Positions 1-12,799 are shown, counted from the stretch's first letter. The stretch: 64,000 nucleotides of DNA from Pseudoclavibacter caeni (GCF_008831125.1 NZ_WBKA01000002.1:186001-250000); one strand, 5' to 3'. Translations and numbers: made by a program. The notes: generated by a model from the letters alone, not told the origin.

Positions 1-530
1 TCGGGACGCAGCCACGGCAGCTCCCCCGAGTGCCGCAGGCCGGCCAGCCGGCGGGTCAAGCGGTGGGCCATCGCGATCGGGGCGGGCATGTACTCCGGGG
101 TCTCGTTCGTCGCATACCCGAACATGATCCCCTGGTCGCCGGCGCCCTGCTGGTCGAACGGGTCGGTCGACCCCAGCTCACGCGCCTCGTACGAGGTGAG
201 TACACCGTCGCGGATCTCCGCCGACTGCTGCCCGATCGACAGCGACACCCCGCAGCTGCGGCCGTCGAAGCCGACCTCGCTGGAGGTGTATCCGATGCCG
301 GTGATCACGTCACGCACGATCTGCGGGATCTCGACATACCCCTCGGTCTTGATCTCACCGACCACGTGCACCAGCCCACGCGTGGCCACCGTCTCCACGG
401 CGGTCAGCGCGTGCGGGTCGACGGCCAGCAGCGCGTCGAGGATCGCATCCGACACCTGATCGCAGATCTTGTCCGGATGCCCCTCGGTGACGGACTCACT
501 GCTGACGAGTCTCAGCTCGCTGTCGCTCAT
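1..530 (-). CDS. metK: S-adenosylmethionine synthetase (N-terminal part)
   Basis: Makes S-adenosylmethionine from ATP and methionine in the cytoplasm. The visible 176 codons start [20 protein letters not shown] and include the ATP-site stretch [13 protein letters not shown] and the methionine-loop stretch [12 protein letters not shown], both diagnostic of MetK. The C-terminal half lies beyond base 1. The ATG at 530 follows a GGGAAG-type ribosome binding site. About 200 bp separate it from coaBC upstream; I looked there for a SAM riboswitch or a terminator and could not recognise either. It is the last visible gene of the gmk-rpoZ-coaBC-metK series. Confidence 0.97.
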   Translation of the reverse strand, partial: MSDSELRLVSSESVTEGHPDKICDQVSDAILDALLAVDPHALTAVETVATRGLVHVVGEIKTEGYVEIPQIVRDVITGIGYTSSEVGFDGRSCGVSLSIGQQSAEIRDGVLTSYEARELGSTDPFDQQGAGDQGIMFGYATNETPEYMPAPIAMAHRLTRRLAGLRHSGELPWLRP

Positions 531-730
531 TGCCCTGCTTCCCTCGATCTCTGTGCGTGCCCGGCGCCCGACCAGCGCCCGTTCTGCCGTCGACGCCTGC
601 CGCGCCGACACGGCCGCCCGGACGTCACACCACCGTCCAGTAGTCTCTCAGCTCATCCCTGGCGACGGGCGCACGTGTCGGCGCGTGTCCGCGAGCCCAC
701 GATGCCACACCCCGCCGACATGCCGGCCGG

Positions 731-1915
731 TCACAGCGTCCGCACGATCTGGTCGATGATCGCTTCGGCGACATCGCGCTTCGTGCCCGAGACGGCCGCG
801 AGCACCTCGCCGGACGCGTCGAGCACGGACACGGTGTTCTCATCGCGGCCGAAACCCTTCTCCTCGCCGACCTCGTTGACGGCCAGCAGATCGCAGCCCT
901 TGCGGCGGATCTTCGCCCGCCCGAGCTCGAGCAGCGCGGCACCCGAGGCGGTCTCGGCGGCGAAACCGACGACCACGTTGCCGCGATCAGGCCGGTGCGA
1001 GATCTCCGAGAGGATGTCCGGGTTCGACACGAGCCGCAGCGTCGTCTCGTCGCCCTCGTCGATCTTTTTGATCTTCGTCGTCGTCTGGTTCGCGGGCCGG
1101 TAGTCGGCGATCGCGGCGGCCATGATCACCACGTCGGCCTCGTCGGCGAGCGAGGTGATCGCCTGCCGCATCGACTCGGTGTAGCGGGCGCTGATCACCT
1201 CGGCGCCGCGCGGGGCCGGCACGTCGAGGTGCCCGGCCACGACGACGACCTCGGCACCGCGGGCGAGCGCCTCCTCGGCGAGGGCCATGCCCTGCTTGCC
1301 GGACGAGTCGTTGCCCAGGTACCGCACGGGGTCGATGCGCTCGCGCGTGCCGCCGGCGCTGATGACGACGAGCCGGCCGGCGAGATCCTTCGGATGCTGG
1401 GCGCGGTCGACCTCGACGGCGATGTCCTCTGGCTCGACCATGCGCCCGACGCCCTCGTCGGGGCCGGTGAGCGCGCCGATGCCGGGGCCGAGCACCTGCA
1501 CCCCGCGGTCGTGCAGGGTCGCGACGTTCGCCTGGGTCGCCGGATGCCGCCACATCTGCGAGTGCATCGCCGGGGCGATCAGCACCGGGCACTCGGCGAC
1601 GAGCAGGGATGCGGTGAGCAGGTCATCCGCCCGCCCCTGCGCCATGCGGGCGATGAGATCGGCGGTGGCGGGGGCGATCACGACCAGGTCGGCGGCCGCG
1701 CCCATCCGCACGTGCCGCACGCCGGCGACGTCGGTGAACAGGTCGCGGTCGACGGGGTTGCGGGAGATCGCCTCCCACGTGGGCGCACCCACGAAGCGCA
1801 GTGCGTTCTCGGTGGGCACGACGTGCACGTCATGGCCGGCCCTCACGAGCAGCCGGACGGCCTGTACCGCCTTGTAGGCGGCGATGCCCCCGCCCACCCC
1901 GAACAGCACGCGCAT
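731..1915 (-). CDS. coaBC: Bifunctional phosphopantothenoylcysteine decarboxylase / phosphopantothenate-cysteine ligase
   Basis: Carries out two coenzyme A steps: ligation of cysteine to 4'-phosphopantothenate, then FMN-dependent decarboxylation. The 394 aa are the usual length. The N-terminal flavoprotein (CoaC) half starts MRVLFGVGGGIAAYK and holds the PAMHSQMW substrate motif. The C-terminal CoaB half has the nucleotide-binding stretch ISAGGTRERIDPVRYLGN followed by SSGKQG, and AAAIADYRP. The flap that reads ACGxxGxGRM in E. coli Dfp reads ALTGPDEGVGRM here, so the catalytic-loop Cys is absent, as I recall for actinobacterial members. The gene starts 10 nt after rpoZ and is probably co-transcribed with it. 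Confidence 0.96.
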   Translation of the reverse strand: MRVLFGVGGGIAAYKAVQAVRLLVRAGHDVHVVPTENALRFVGAPTWEAISRNPVDRDLFTDVAGVRHVRMGAAADLVVIAPATADLIARMAQGRADDLLTASLLVAECPVLIAPAMHSQMWRHPATQANVATLHDRGVQVLGPGIGALTGPDEGVGRMVEPEDIAVEVDRAQHPKDLAGRLVVISAGGTRERIDPVRYLGNDSSGKQGMALAEEALARGAEVVVVAGHLDVPAPRGAEVISARYTESMRQAITSLADEADVVIMAAAIADYRPANQTTTKIKKIDEGDETTLRLVSNPDILSEISHRPDRGNVVVGFAAETASGAALLELGRAKIRRKGCDLLAVNEVGEEKGFGRDENTVSVLDASGEVLAAVSGTKRDVAEAIIDQIVRTL

Positions 1916-1924
1916 CGGCGGATG

Positions 1925-2383
1925 CTATTCCGCGTCGGAGGCGGCGGCGTCGCCCTGGTCGTCGGCGGGCTTCGCCGCGTCGGAGGCGTCCTGGGCCGCG
2001 GCATCGGCATCAGCCTCGGTGACCGCGCCGTCCACCGGACCGAACGCGTCCACCTCGGCGGCGTCGACGCCGAACTGCACGTCGGCGGCGGCCTCGGCCG
2101 CGGCACGGGCCTTCTCGGCCTCCTCCGCGGGATCGATCGGGGTCATCACGAGCTTGTCCTCGGCGATCTCGCGCAGCGCGATCGAGAGGGGCTCCTCCTC
2201 CACCGCGGCGTCGACGAGCGGGCCGACGTTGTTGAACAGGCTGCCCTCGTGCAGATCGGTGTAGTAGTTGTTGATCTGGCGAGCCCGCTTCGAGGCGAAG
2301 ATGACCAACCCGAACTTCGAGTCGACGCGCTTGAGCAGCTCGTCGATGGGCGGGTTGATGATGCCTTCGGTGCTTTCGGCCAT
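1925..2383 (-). CDS. rpoZ: RNA polymerase omega subunit
   Basis: Small core subunit that assists assembly of RNA polymerase around beta'. The first ~85 residues are the omega fold ([19 protein letters not shown], then [12 protein letters not shown]). After that comes an acidic Ala/Asp-rich tail of about 65 residues, giving 152 aa against roughly 90-110 for most homologues. The ATG lies 2 nt after the gmk stop, with GAGGAGA in the end of gmk as ribosome binding site, so translation is probably coupled. The rpoZ position between gmk and coaBC is the standard actinobacterial order. Confidence 0.96.
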   Translation of the reverse strand: MAESTEGIINPPIDELLKRVDSKFGLVIFASKRARQINNYYTDLHEGSLFNNVGPLVDAAVEEEPLSIALREIAEDKLVMTPIDPAEEAEKARAAAEAAADVQFGVDAAEVDAFGPVDGAVTEADADAAAQDASDAAKPADDQGDAAASDAE

Positions 2384-2385
2384 GT

Positions 2386-3177
2386 TCAGCGGGTCTCCTC
2401 AGATGTCGGTAGTCCCATCAAGTGTACGACTTCCCGCGCCGCGCGTGCGACCCGGTCGTTGACGACCTCCTCGTCGAACTCGTCGCGGGAGGCGAGCTCG
2501 ACCTTCGCGGTCTCCAGTCGTCGGTGCTGCTCCTCCGGCGTCTCGGTGCCCCGGCCGATCAGCCGGTGCACGAGCTCCTCCCAGCTCGGCGGCGACAGGA
2601 ACACGAGTCTCGCGTCGGGCGCGTTGCGGCGCACCTGGCGGGCGCCCTGCAGGTCGATCTCGAGCAGCACGGGGCGCCCCTCGCGCAGGGCACGCTCGAC
2701 CGGGCCGCGCGGGGTGCCGTAGCGGTGCGAGTTGTGGACGGTGGCGAACTCCAGCAACTCGCCGTCGGCGATCATCCGGTCGAACGTCTCGTCGTCGACG
2801 AAGTAGTAGTGCACGCCGTCGATCTCGCCGGGCCGGGGGCGGCGCGTGGTCGCCGAGACCGACAGGCACACCTGAGGCCAGTGCTCGCGGATGTACGCGG
2901 CGACGGTACCCTTGCCGACGGCGGTGGGGCCGGCGAGCACGGTCAGGCGAGCGGGTGCGGTGCGACCCGCGGTGTCGGGCGTGGTGGACGTGGTGCCGTC
3001 AGCGGCGGGGGCGGTGGCTGTGGCATCCGGCGCCGGGCCGGTCACAGGTGTGGTCACGGGGGCTGCGGCGTCGTCCTGCGGGGCCGCGGGCGCGGTCATC
3101 TCGGCCACGGGGGTCTCCGCTGCCACGGGGGTCGCCACGCCGGCCGAGCGGGACTCGGATGCATCAGAGGGGGTCAT
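2386..3177 (-). CDS. gmk: Guanylate kinase with disordered N-terminal extension
   Basis: Phosphorylates GMP/dGMP to GDP/dGDP. The catalytic domain begins near residue 77 with [14 protein letters not shown] (P-loop, residues 83-90) and contains the GMP-site stretch [19 protein letters not shown]. Residues 1-76 are an Ala/Thr/Pro-rich, probably disordered leader not found in most homologues. I chose the ATG at 3177 because GGGAGA lies 9 nt upstream; an in-frame ATG at 3186 has no properly spaced site. A 58-bp gap separates it from pyrF. In Mycobacterium and Streptomyces the nucleoid protein mIHF/sIHF gene lies just upstream of gmk; it is not here. Confidence 0.94.
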   Translation of the reverse strand: MTPSDASESRSAGVATPVAAETPVAEMTAPAAPQDDAAAPVTTPVTGPAPDATATAPAADGTTSTTPDTAGRTAPARLTVLAGPTAVGKGTVAAYIREHWPQVCLSVSATTRRPRPGEIDGVHYYFVDDETFDRMIADGELLEFATVHNSHRYGTPRGPVERALREGRPVLLEIDLQGARQVRRNAPDARLVFLSPPSWEELVHRLIGRGTETPEEQHRRLETAKVELASRDEFDEEVVNDRVARAAREVVHLMGLPTSEETR

Positions 3178-3235
3178 GCACTCCATTCTCCCACAGCGTC
3201 GAACGGGGCCATGCCTGCGCAGGATGGCGCGACCC

Positions 3236-4389
3236 TCACCACGCCGAGGCGAGCGCCTCGACGGCCTGGTCGATGCGTCCGCCCAGACCGTTCGGCGCAC
3301 CGCGCAGCACCGACCGCGACACGTTCGCGAGCACACGGTCGCGACCGCCGGGGAACAGCGTCGCCGCGTCCTCGAGCCGGGCCCCCTGCGCGCCGAACCC
3401 CGGAGCGAGCACCGGCAGGTCATCGGGCGTGCGGCGGATGTCGAGCCCGCGAGCGACCGGCGCATGCGTCGCCCCGAACACGATACCGAACGATCCGAGT
3501 GCGCCGTCGTTCGCGCGCTGGCCGACGGTGTCATCCGCGGACGCGACTCGCTGGTCCACGACAGTGTGCGGCTCCGTCCGCCCCGGCCTCGCTCCACCGG
3601 CAGACACGACACCCGTGCCCGTGAAGTCACTCGTCGCCGCCCCGCCCGCGCTGCCCCCGGTCGAGTCGGCCGAGGGTGTCGCCACCCCGGCCGCCGCGTT
3701 CCAGCGGGCCACCTCGGCGGCGACGTGGGCGGCGACGCTCACGCCCCGGGCGGCGGATGCGGAGGATGCCGGGTCGCCCTCCTCTCCCGCGACCGCCGCC
3801 GACTGGACCGCGTCGGCCTCCGGGTTGCTCGTCGCGGCGAGCAGGAACAGCCCCGCGCCATGCCGGAGCGCGGCATCGGCGAACGGCCGCAGCGCGCCGA
3901 CGCCCAGGTAGGGCGAGATGGTGAGCGCGTCGCTGGCGAGGGGGCCGGCGGGGTCGAGCCACGCGTCGGCATAGCCAGCGTTCGTCGAGCCGATGTCGCC
4001 GCGCTTCGCGTCGGCGATGACGAGCAGCCCCGTGTCACGGGCGTCTGCGAGCACGCGCTCGAGCGCCGCGAGACCCCGCGAGCCGAGCCGCTCGAAGAAC
4101 GCGACCTGCGGCTTCACGACCCCGACGCGACCAGCCGCGGCTGCGACGACGGTGCGCCCGAACCGCTCGAGCCCGGCAGGATCGGCGTCGAGCCCCCACT
4201 GATCGAGCAGCGCCGCATGAGGGTCGATGCCCACGCACAGTCCGCCGAAGCGATCGATGGCGCCTGCGAGGCGGACGCCGAACGACGCCCGCCTCGACCG
4301 AGCCGCACCAGCGGTGGCGACGCCGCCATCAGCCTCGGTCGCCACGACGGCATCGCTCCTCCGCACTCCGGCACCGGCCCTCACACCCG

Positions 4390-4393
<4 letters not shown>
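3236..4393 (-). CDS. pyrF: Orotidine-5'-phosphate decarboxylase (type 2) with insertion
   Basis: Last step of UMP synthesis: decarboxylates OMP. The catalytic Asp-Lys-Asp signature is [11 protein letters not shown] (residues 128-138), preceded by [16 protein letters not shown], typical of the mycobacterial-type enzyme. At 385 aa it is about 100 residues longer than usual. The excess is an N-terminal leader of ~35 residues and a Gly/Ala/Ser/Thr-rich insertion at about 233-296 between the ARWN and [10 protein letters not shown] segments. The GTG start overlaps the carB stop (GTGA), so it is translationally coupled to carB. The insertion sits before the phosphate-binding half and is probably a surface loop. 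Confidence 0.95.
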
Positions 4394-7679
<3,286 letters not shown>

Positions 7680-7680
<1 letters not shown>

Positions 7681-8972
7681 TACTTCTGGTCTCCTTCCAG
7701 ACCGGCGCTCGTGGCGGCGGTCTCGGCGGCGGATGCTGCGGTCGCGCCCGCGAGGGTGGTCGCGGCGGGTTCAGGGGCCGCCGCGCTAGATGCGCCTGTG
7801 CCGGTGGCCGGGTCGTTCGCGCTCTCGCCCGACCCGGCGGCGGCGACCTCGCCGCCGCCCAGGATCAGGTCGCGGAACCGGCGGAACAGATAGCGGGAGT
7901 CGTGCGGGCCGGCGGTCGCCTCCGGGTGGTACTGCACGGAGAACGCGGGCAGGTCGAGGCAGCGCAGCCCCTCGACGACCTGGTCGTTGAGGCCGATGTG
8001 GCTGACCTCGACGCGGCCGAGGCCGACGGGCGAGTCGACGACGCCCTCGGTGGTCGCCTGCACGGCGAACCCGTGGTTCTGCGCGGTGATCTCGACACGG
8101 CCGGTGGCCCGGTCGAGCACCGGCTGGTTGATGCCGCGGTGCCCAAACGGCAGCTTGTACGTGTCGAGCCCCAGGGCCCGGCCGAGCAGCTGGTTGCCGA
8201 AGCAGATGCCGAAGAACGGGATGCGCTCGGCGAGCACCTGCCGCAGCACCTCGATCACCCGGTCGCTGGCGGCCGGGTCGCCCGGCCCGTTCGAGAAGAA
8301 CACGCCGACCGGGTCGACGGCGCGGATGTCGTCGAGGGTCGCGGTCGCGGGCAGCACGTGCACGTCGAAGCCCTGCTCGGCGAGCCGGTGCAGGGTCGCG
8401 CGCTTGACGCCGAGGTCAATCACGGCGATCGGCCCGTGGCTCTCGCCGACGGCGGGCACGACGTACGCCTCGGGTGTGGTGACCCGCGCCGAGAGGTTCT
8501 GCCCTGCCATCGAGGGTTGGGCGCGCACGGCGGCGAGCTGGGCGTCGGGGTCGCCCGCGGCGTCCGCACCGGAGAAGATGCCGGCGCGCATGGCGCCCCG
8601 GTCGCGGATGCGTCGGGTGAGCGCGCGGGTGTCGATGTGGGAGATGCCGACGACGCCCTGGCGCACGAGCTCGTCCGCCAGGCTGCCGGTGGCGCGCCAG
8701 TTCGACACGATGCGGCTGGGCTCGCGGACGACGTAGCCGGCGACCCAGATCGCGCGCGACTCGTTGTCCTCCTGGTTGACGCCCGTGTTGCCGATCTGCG
8801 GGGCGGTCTGCACGACGATCTGCCCGGCGTACGAGGGATCGGTGAGGGTCTCCTGGTAGCCGGTCATGCCGGTCGCGAAGACGGCCTCGCCGAAGGTCGT
8901 GCCGCGCTTCCCATACGCGCGGCCCCGGTAGCGGGTGCCGTCTTCAAGCACGAGGATGGCTGGTTCAAACAC
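7680..8972 (-). CDS. carA: Carbamoyl-phosphate synthase small subunit
   Basis: Glutaminase subunit that supplies ammonia to CarB. The N-terminal domain starts [19 protein letters not shown]; the class I amidotransferase triad is visible as [12 protein letters not shown] (nucleophile Cys) and [12 protein letters not shown] (His, Glu). I chose the GTG at 8972 because AAGGAG lies 9 nt upstream and conserved sequence begins there. A Gly/Ala-rich tail of about 45 residues follows the catalytic domain. It comes 89 bp after the small membrane protein gene. Confidence 0.96.
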
Positions 8973-9061
8973 TGGTGGGTGCTCCTTGGTTCGCTTGTGG
9001 TCTACGGGTCTCACCCGGTCGGCGGGCGGCTGGCGCTCGTGGCGCATGTCGGGCTGTGGGG

Positions 9062-9607
9062 TCAGAACATCAGCTCCCCGGCCCGGCGCGCCGCCGACCT
9101 GGGCGGTGCGATGGCGCGGACGGCCTCGACGATGGCGGGGCCGTCCTCGGCTCGTCGCATCCGCCAGAACGTGGTCAGCTCCAGGTCGCCCCAGACCCAG
9201 TCGACGGCGGTCAGCCCGCCGTGCTCCACGCCCTTGTCAATGGTGTAGTCCTCGAGCCCCGCCCCGTCGAGGTTCTCGCGCGGGATGAGCACGGGGTCGC
9301 TGCCATCGCGCTCCATAACGACGCCCTCGGGGTGGACGGCGATGGAGCCCCAGGCGCGGAAGCCGAGGCTCCTGGCGCTCACCCGGTCGAGGTGGTCGGC
9401 GGCCTTCGTCGTCGCGACGTACAGGCCGCGGCCGGTGACGATCGGGTCGCCAAGCTCAGCGGCGGACGGCGGGGTCGCCAGCGCCGGCAGCATCGTCTCC
9501 TGCTCGGCGGCGCGGCGGTGCCAGGCCCGCCACATCGCGATGAACACGACCACGACGATAGCCGCGGTCAGCGCCGTGAGGATCGTCATCTTCACCGTGG
9601 TGCTCAT
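9062..9607 (-). CDS. Membrane-anchored PH-like domain protein of the pyr operon
   Basis: A 181-aa protein with one N-terminal transmembrane helix (about residues 7-29, ending in MWRAWHRR) and a soluble C-terminal domain with alternating beta-strand pattern ([30 protein letters not shown]). A gene of this kind sits between pyrC and carA in many actinobacteria (Rv1382 in M. tuberculosis holds this place). Its function is unknown; the PH-like fold assignment is from memory of the family. The ATG overlaps the pyrC stop (ATGA), so it is co-translated with pyrC. Confidence 0.85.
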   Translation of the reverse strand: MSTTVKMTILTALTAAIVVVVFIAMWRAWHRRAAEQETMLPALATPPSAAELGDPIVTGRGLYVATTKAADHLDRVSARSLGFRAWGSIAVHPEGVVMERDGSDPVLIPRENLDGAGLEDYTIDKGVEHGGLTAVDWVWGDLELTTFWRMRRAEDGPAIVEAVRAIAPPRSAARRAGELMF

Positions 9608-10914
9608 GCCTGCGCCCGCCCGTCGAGCACGGTGGGCCGGCCGCGCAGGATCGTGGCGACGACCCGGCCGGGCAGCTCCCGCCCGAGCCAGGGGGTGTTC
9701 GCCGACAGGCTCGCGAGATCGGCCGGGGTCAGGGTCGTGGTGGCGTGCGGGTCGATCAGGGTGAGGTTCGCGACCGATCCCGGCACGACCGGGCCGACGG
9801 CGTCCACGTCGCCGGCGATGGAGGCGGGCGCGGTGGACATCACCCGGCCGAGATCCGTCCAGGTCATCAGCCCGGTGTCGACCAGGGTGAGCTGGGCCAG
9901 GTGCACGGCGGTCTGCAGCCCCAGCATCCCCGGCTCGGCGTGCGCCCACTCGCACTCCTTCGCCTCGGCGGGCAGGGGCGCGTGGTCGGTGGCGATCGCG
10001 TCGATCGTGCCGTCGAGCAGCCCCTCGCGCAGTGCCTCGACATCGGCTTGCGAGCGCAGCGGCGGGTTGACCTTGTAGATCGGGTCGTAGTCGAGGCAGG
10101 CGTCCTCGGTGAGGACGAGATGGTGCGGGGTGACGTCGGCGGTCACCCGGATGCCGCGCTGTTTCGCCCACCGCAGCACGTCGACGCTGCCGCGGGCGGA
10201 GACGTGGCGCACGTGCAGGCGGGCGCCGACGTGATCGGCGAGTAGCACGTCGCGGGCGATGACGGCGGCCTCGGCGACGGCCGGCCACCCTTGCAGGCCG
10301 AGGCGGCTGGAGAGCTCGCCCTCGTTCATCTGTGCACCCTCGGTGAGGCGGGGGTCCTGCGCGTGCTGCACGACGACGCCGTCGAACGGCTTGACGTACT
10401 CGAGGGCGCGGCGCAGCAGCAGCGGGTCGGTCACCCCGGTCTCGCTGTCGCTGAACAGCCGCACGCGGGCGGCGGAGGCGGCCATCGCCCCGATCTCGGC
10501 CAGTCGCTCGCCGCGCATCCCGACGGTGACCGCGCCGACCGGGCGCACGTCGGCGAGCCCCGCGTCGACGCCGAGGCGGTGGATGAGCTCGGCGTTGCCG
10601 GCCGTGTCGGCGACCGGGTCAGTGTCGGGCAGGGCGTGCACGGTGGTGTACCCGCCGAGGGCGGCCGCCCGGCTCGCGGTGGCGACCGTCTCGACCTGTT
10701 CCAGGCCCGGCTGGCGCAGGTGTGCGCCGAGGTCCACGAGGCCGGGCAGGGCGATGAAGCCGGTGCCGTCGATGATGAGGTCGGTGTCAGGGGCCTGCTG
10801 CGCGGCGGAGGCGCCCGTGCCGGCCGGGTCGACGGCGGTGAAGCGGTCGCCGGCGATGGCGATGTCGACGTCCTGCAGGCCGAGCAGGCTGACGTTCGTG
10901 ATGCGGGTCGTCAT
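9604..10914 (-). CDS. pyrC: Dihydroorotase (PyrC-type) with altered active site
   Basis: By position and overall similarity this is the class I dihydroorotase, which closes carbamoyl-aspartate to dihydroorotate. At 436 aa it aligns end to end with actinobacterial PyrC ([48 protein letters not shown]-like). Several canonical residues differ. The metal motif HxH in DLHTHLREPG reads [10 protein letters not shown] (G63, H65, Q68). The substrate Asn of NTxP is Asp97 (PDTDP). ATDHAPH ends in Leu314. Asp156, His184, His237 and Asp310 are retained. It could be a structural partner of ATCase or an enzyme of changed mechanism. Start and stop overlap neighbouring genes (ATGA on both sides). Confidence 0.88.
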   Translation of the reverse strand: MTTRITNVSLLGLQDVDIAIAGDRFTAVDPAGTGASAAQQAPDTDLIIDGTGFIALPGLVDLGAHLRQPGLEQVETVATASRAAALGGYTTVHALPDTDPVADTAGNAELIHRLGVDAGLADVRPVGAVTVGMRGERLAEIGAMAASAARVRLFSDSETGVTDPLLLRRALEYVKPFDGVVVQHAQDPRLTEGAQMNEGELSSRLGLQGWPAVAEAAVIARDVLLADHVGARLHVRHVSARGSVDVLRWAKQRGIRVTADVTPHHLVLTEDACLDYDPIYKVNPPLRSQADVEALREGLLDGTIDAIATDHAPLPAEAKECEWAHAEPGMLGLQTAVHLAQLTLVDTGLMTWTDLGRVMSTAPASIAGDVDAVGPVVPGSVANLTLIDPHATTTLTPADLASLSANTPWLGRELPGRVVATILRGRPTVLDGRAQA

Positions 10915-11861
10915 GCGAGACCTCCCTCGGGGCCGAGCAGGCTGTACAGCACGGCCATGCGCACCGACACTCCGTTGGCGACCTGTTCACGCACGGTCGC
11001 CTGCGGGCTGTCTGCGGCGGCGGAGCTGATCTCCAGGCCCCGGTTCATCGGGCCCGGGTGCATGACGAGCGTCCGCTGGCCGAGCCGGCCGAGGCGCTGC
11101 TCGCCGAGCCCCCACAGGCGGGTGTACTCCTCACGGGTCGGGAAGAACGCGTCGTGCATGCGCTCCAGCTGGATGCGCAGCATGATCACCACGTCGAAGC
11201 CGGCGTCGATCGCCTCGTCGAAGTCGTCGTGCACCTCGACCGGCCACAAGGCGATGTCGAACGGCATGAGTGTGGGCGGGCCGGCGAACGCGACGTGCGC
11301 GCCGAGGGTCGTCAGCAGCCACAGGTCGCTGCGCGCGACCCGGGAGTGGTCGATGTCACCGACGATGAGCACGCGCACCCCGTCGAGCGGGCGGCCGCGG
11401 GAGGCGTCGCCGTGCAGCCGGCGGCGGATGGTGAACGCGTCGAGCAGTGCCTGGGTCGGGTGTTCGTGGGTGCCATCGCCTGCGTTGACCACGGCCGCGT
11501 CGATCCAGTCGGTCTGCGCGAGCTGTTGAGCGGCACCGGATGCGGAGTGCCGCACGACCACGCCGTCGGCGCCGATCGCGGTGAGTGTCTGGGCGGTGTC
11601 TTTGAGCGACTCGCCTTTGGCGACGCTCGACCCTTTGGCGGTGAAGTTGATCACGTCGGCCGAGAGGCGCTTGGCGGCGACTTCGAACGAGGTGCGAGTG
11701 CGTGTGGAGTTCTCGTAGAAGAGGTTCACCACGGTGCGGCCACGCAGCGTCGGCAGCTTCTTGATCTCGCGGGCGTTGACCTCGGCCATGTCCTCGGCGA
11801 CGTCGAGCAGGCCGATCGCGGTGTCACGGTCCAGATCGCGAGTGGAGAGCAGATGCTTCAT
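10911..11861 (-). CDS. pyrB: Aspartate carbamoyltransferase catalytic chain
   Basis: Condenses carbamoyl phosphate with aspartate, the committed pyrimidine step. The 316 aa have the carbamoyl-phosphate motif [18 protein letters not shown], then KGESLKDT and the aspartate-loop region [15 protein letters not shown]-like, ending in MAVLYSLLG. The ATG at 11861 follows GAGGTGG by 7 nt and overlaps the stop of a 20-codon ORF (TCATGA). No regulatory-subunit gene is present. Its first ~13 codons and ribosome binding site are the second copy of a 59-nt tandem duplication. Confidence 0.97.
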   Translation of the reverse strand: MKHLLSTRDLDRDTAIGLLDVAEDMAEVNAREIKKLPTLRGRTVVNLFYENSTRTRTSFEVAAKRLSADVINFTAKGSSVAKGESLKDTAQTLTAIGADGVVVRHSASGAAQQLAQTDWIDAAVVNAGDGTHEHPTQALLDAFTIRRRLHGDASRGRPLDGVRVLIVGDIDHSRVARSDLWLLTTLGAHVAFAGPPTLMPFDIALWPVEVHDDFDEAIDAGFDVVIMLRIQLERMHDAFFPTREEYTRLWGLGEQRLGRLGQRTLVMHPGPMNRGLEISSAAADSPQATVREQVANGVSVRMAVLYSLLGPEGGLA

Positions 11862-11940
11862 GAGTGCACCACCTCGTCGGTGCCACGGGCCCGGTCGCAG
11901 GTGGAGAGCAGACAGATCATGAGAGCACCACCTCGTCGGT
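11823..11940 (-). repeat. 59-nt imperfect tandem duplication at the pyrR/pyrB junction
   Basis: On the minus strand unit 1 runs 11940-11882 and unit 2 11881-11823; by direct comparison 48 of 59 positions match. Each unit carries ACCGACGAGGTGGTG (end of PyrR and ribosome binding site), a TCATGA stop/start overlap and TCTGCTCTCCAC from the pyrB 5' coding region. The simplest reading is duplication of the pyrR-tail/pyrB-head segment followed by divergence of the first copy. Confidence 0.9.
11858..11920 (-). CDS. 20-codon ORF between pyrR and pyrB
   Basis: The ORF begins with ATG overlapping the pyrR stop (ATGA) and ends with TGA overlapping the pyrB ATG in the same way. It encodes [20 protein letters not shown]. 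It is the diverged first copy of the pyrB start ([14 protein letters not shown]), followed by the PyrR C-terminal codons read through (TDEVV). It has the same GAGGTGG ribosome binding site as pyrB. It may only relay ribosomes from pyrR to pyrB, or act as a leader peptide. Expression is inferred, not shown. Confidence 0.5.
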   Translation of the reverse strand: MICLLSTCDRARGTDEVVHS

Positions 11941-12450
11941 GTCGTCAAGCGGTGTGAGATGCACGCTGACCTGCTCGGAGCGCGACGTGGGCAGGTTCTT
12001 GCCCACGAAGTCCGCCCGAATCGGCAGCTCGCGGTGCCCCCGATCGACGAGCACGGCGAGCTTGACCATGCGGGGCCGCCCGAGCTCCCCGATCGCGTCG
12101 AGCGCGGCGCGCACGGAACGCCCGGAGAACAGCACGTCGTCGACGAGCACGACGACCTTGCCGTCGATGCCGCTGAGCGGGATGCGCGTCGGGTGTGTGT
12201 GCTTCAGCGGCTTGCCATGCAGGTCATCGCGGTACATCGTGATGTCAACCGCACCGGTGATCGTTTTGGGATCGACCCCCGTCTCGGTCTTCGCGATCTT
12301 CGCAGCGAGACGCTCGGCGAGAGGCACCCCGCGCGTGGGAATGCCGAGGAGAACGAGATCATCGGGGCCCTTGTTCGCCTCGAGAATCTCGAAGGAGATG
12401 CGAGTCAGGGCGCGATCGATGTCGCCCGCCTGCATGACGATGTTCGTCAC
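11917..12450 (-). CDS. pyrR: Bifunctional pyr operon RNA-binding regulator / uracil phosphoribosyltransferase
   Basis: Binds pyr mRNA in response to UMP and also has uracil phosphoribosyltransferase activity. The PRPP-binding loop is [19 protein letters not shown], and MYRDDL and [10 protein letters not shown] are typical of PyrR. The GTG at 12450 ([15 protein letters not shown]) is preceded by AAAGGA about 8 nt upstream; an in-frame ATG at 12471 would lie inside the leader hairpin. The encoded protein is 177 aa. As the first gene of the operon it is positioned to regulate its own translation and that of the coupled genes. Confidence 0.95.
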   Translation of the reverse strand: MTNIVMQAGDIDRALTRISFEILEANKGPDDLVLLGIPTRGVPLAERLAAKIAKTETGVDPKTITGAVDITMYRDDLHGKPLKHTHPTRIPLSGIDGKVVVLVDDVLFSGRSVRAALDAIGELGRPRMVKLAVLVDRGHRELPIRADFVGKNLPTSRSEQVSVHLTPLDDTDEVVLS

Positions 12451-12457
12451 AGTGCTT

Positions 12458-12490
12458 CCTTTCCGTCTCACGGGACGGTCGTTAAAGGAT
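12458..12490 (-). promoter_or_regulatory. PyrR-binding RNA hairpin overlapping the pyrR ribosome binding site
   Basis: On the minus strand CCTTT (12488-12484) can pair with AAAGG (12462-12458) as a lower stem. Between them CCGTC (12478-12474) pairs with GACGG (12467-12463) around the loop CCGTGA. The CCUUUAA...GUCC.GUGAGAC...AAGG pattern resembles the PyrR-binding element of Bacillus and actinobacterial pyr leaders. The right arm is the pyrR Shine-Dalgarno sequence, so bound PyrR would block initiation. This fits translational repression reported for Mycobacterium smegmatis rather than transcription attenuation. Confidence 0.8.
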
Positions 12491-12498
12491 TTCTGCAG

Positions 12499-12504
12499 AG
12501 TCTA
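12499..12504 (-). promoter_or_regulatory. -10 element of the pyr operon promoter
   Basis: TAGACT on the minus strand, preceded by TGC (extended -10). Transcription would start near 12491, just before the PyrR-binding hairpin, giving a leader of about 40 nt. No convincing -35 hexamer is seen at 17 nt. Confidence 0.55.
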
Positions 12505-12793
12505 GCACCCGGGGTGCGGGGCAACGTTCAGCCTGCCACCGCCCGGACGGCCCCAGCGCTCTGGTGGCTGCAGGGTCGGGCGATGACGCGATCATGGTCG
12601 GCCCTTCCGCGACTTCGACGTGGGGACACGCTCCCTGCGACCGAGATCGCGAAAACCACGGGGAAGACGCCTGCAGAGGGGCATTCCAGCGATCTGGACG
12701 AGGCAGACGCGCCCCCGCGCGACACCGACACTCGTTCAGGCGCATTCGTGTACACATGCACGCGTCGCCGAGGGGAGGCGCATTCCGCCCCCG
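12505..12793. other. Divergent intergenic region between pyrR and the GT2 gene
   Basis: Apart from the two promoters at its ends, I see no gene, terminator or repeat here. Open frames on both strands lack ribosome binding sites and recognisable domains. Confidence 0.5.
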
Positions 12794-12799
12794 TACGAT
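12794..12799 (+). promoter_or_regulatory. -10 element of a leaderless promoter
   Basis: TACGAT ends 7 nt before the ATG at 12807 and there is no Shine-Dalgarno sequence, so transcription probably starts at the A of the start codon. Confidence 0.55.

Noticed and set aside
531-730. Possible SAM riboswitch upstream of metK
   Set aside because: The 200-bp gap shows none of the conserved helices or the GAUG/GGAA-type cores of the known SAM riboswitch classes on the minus strand.
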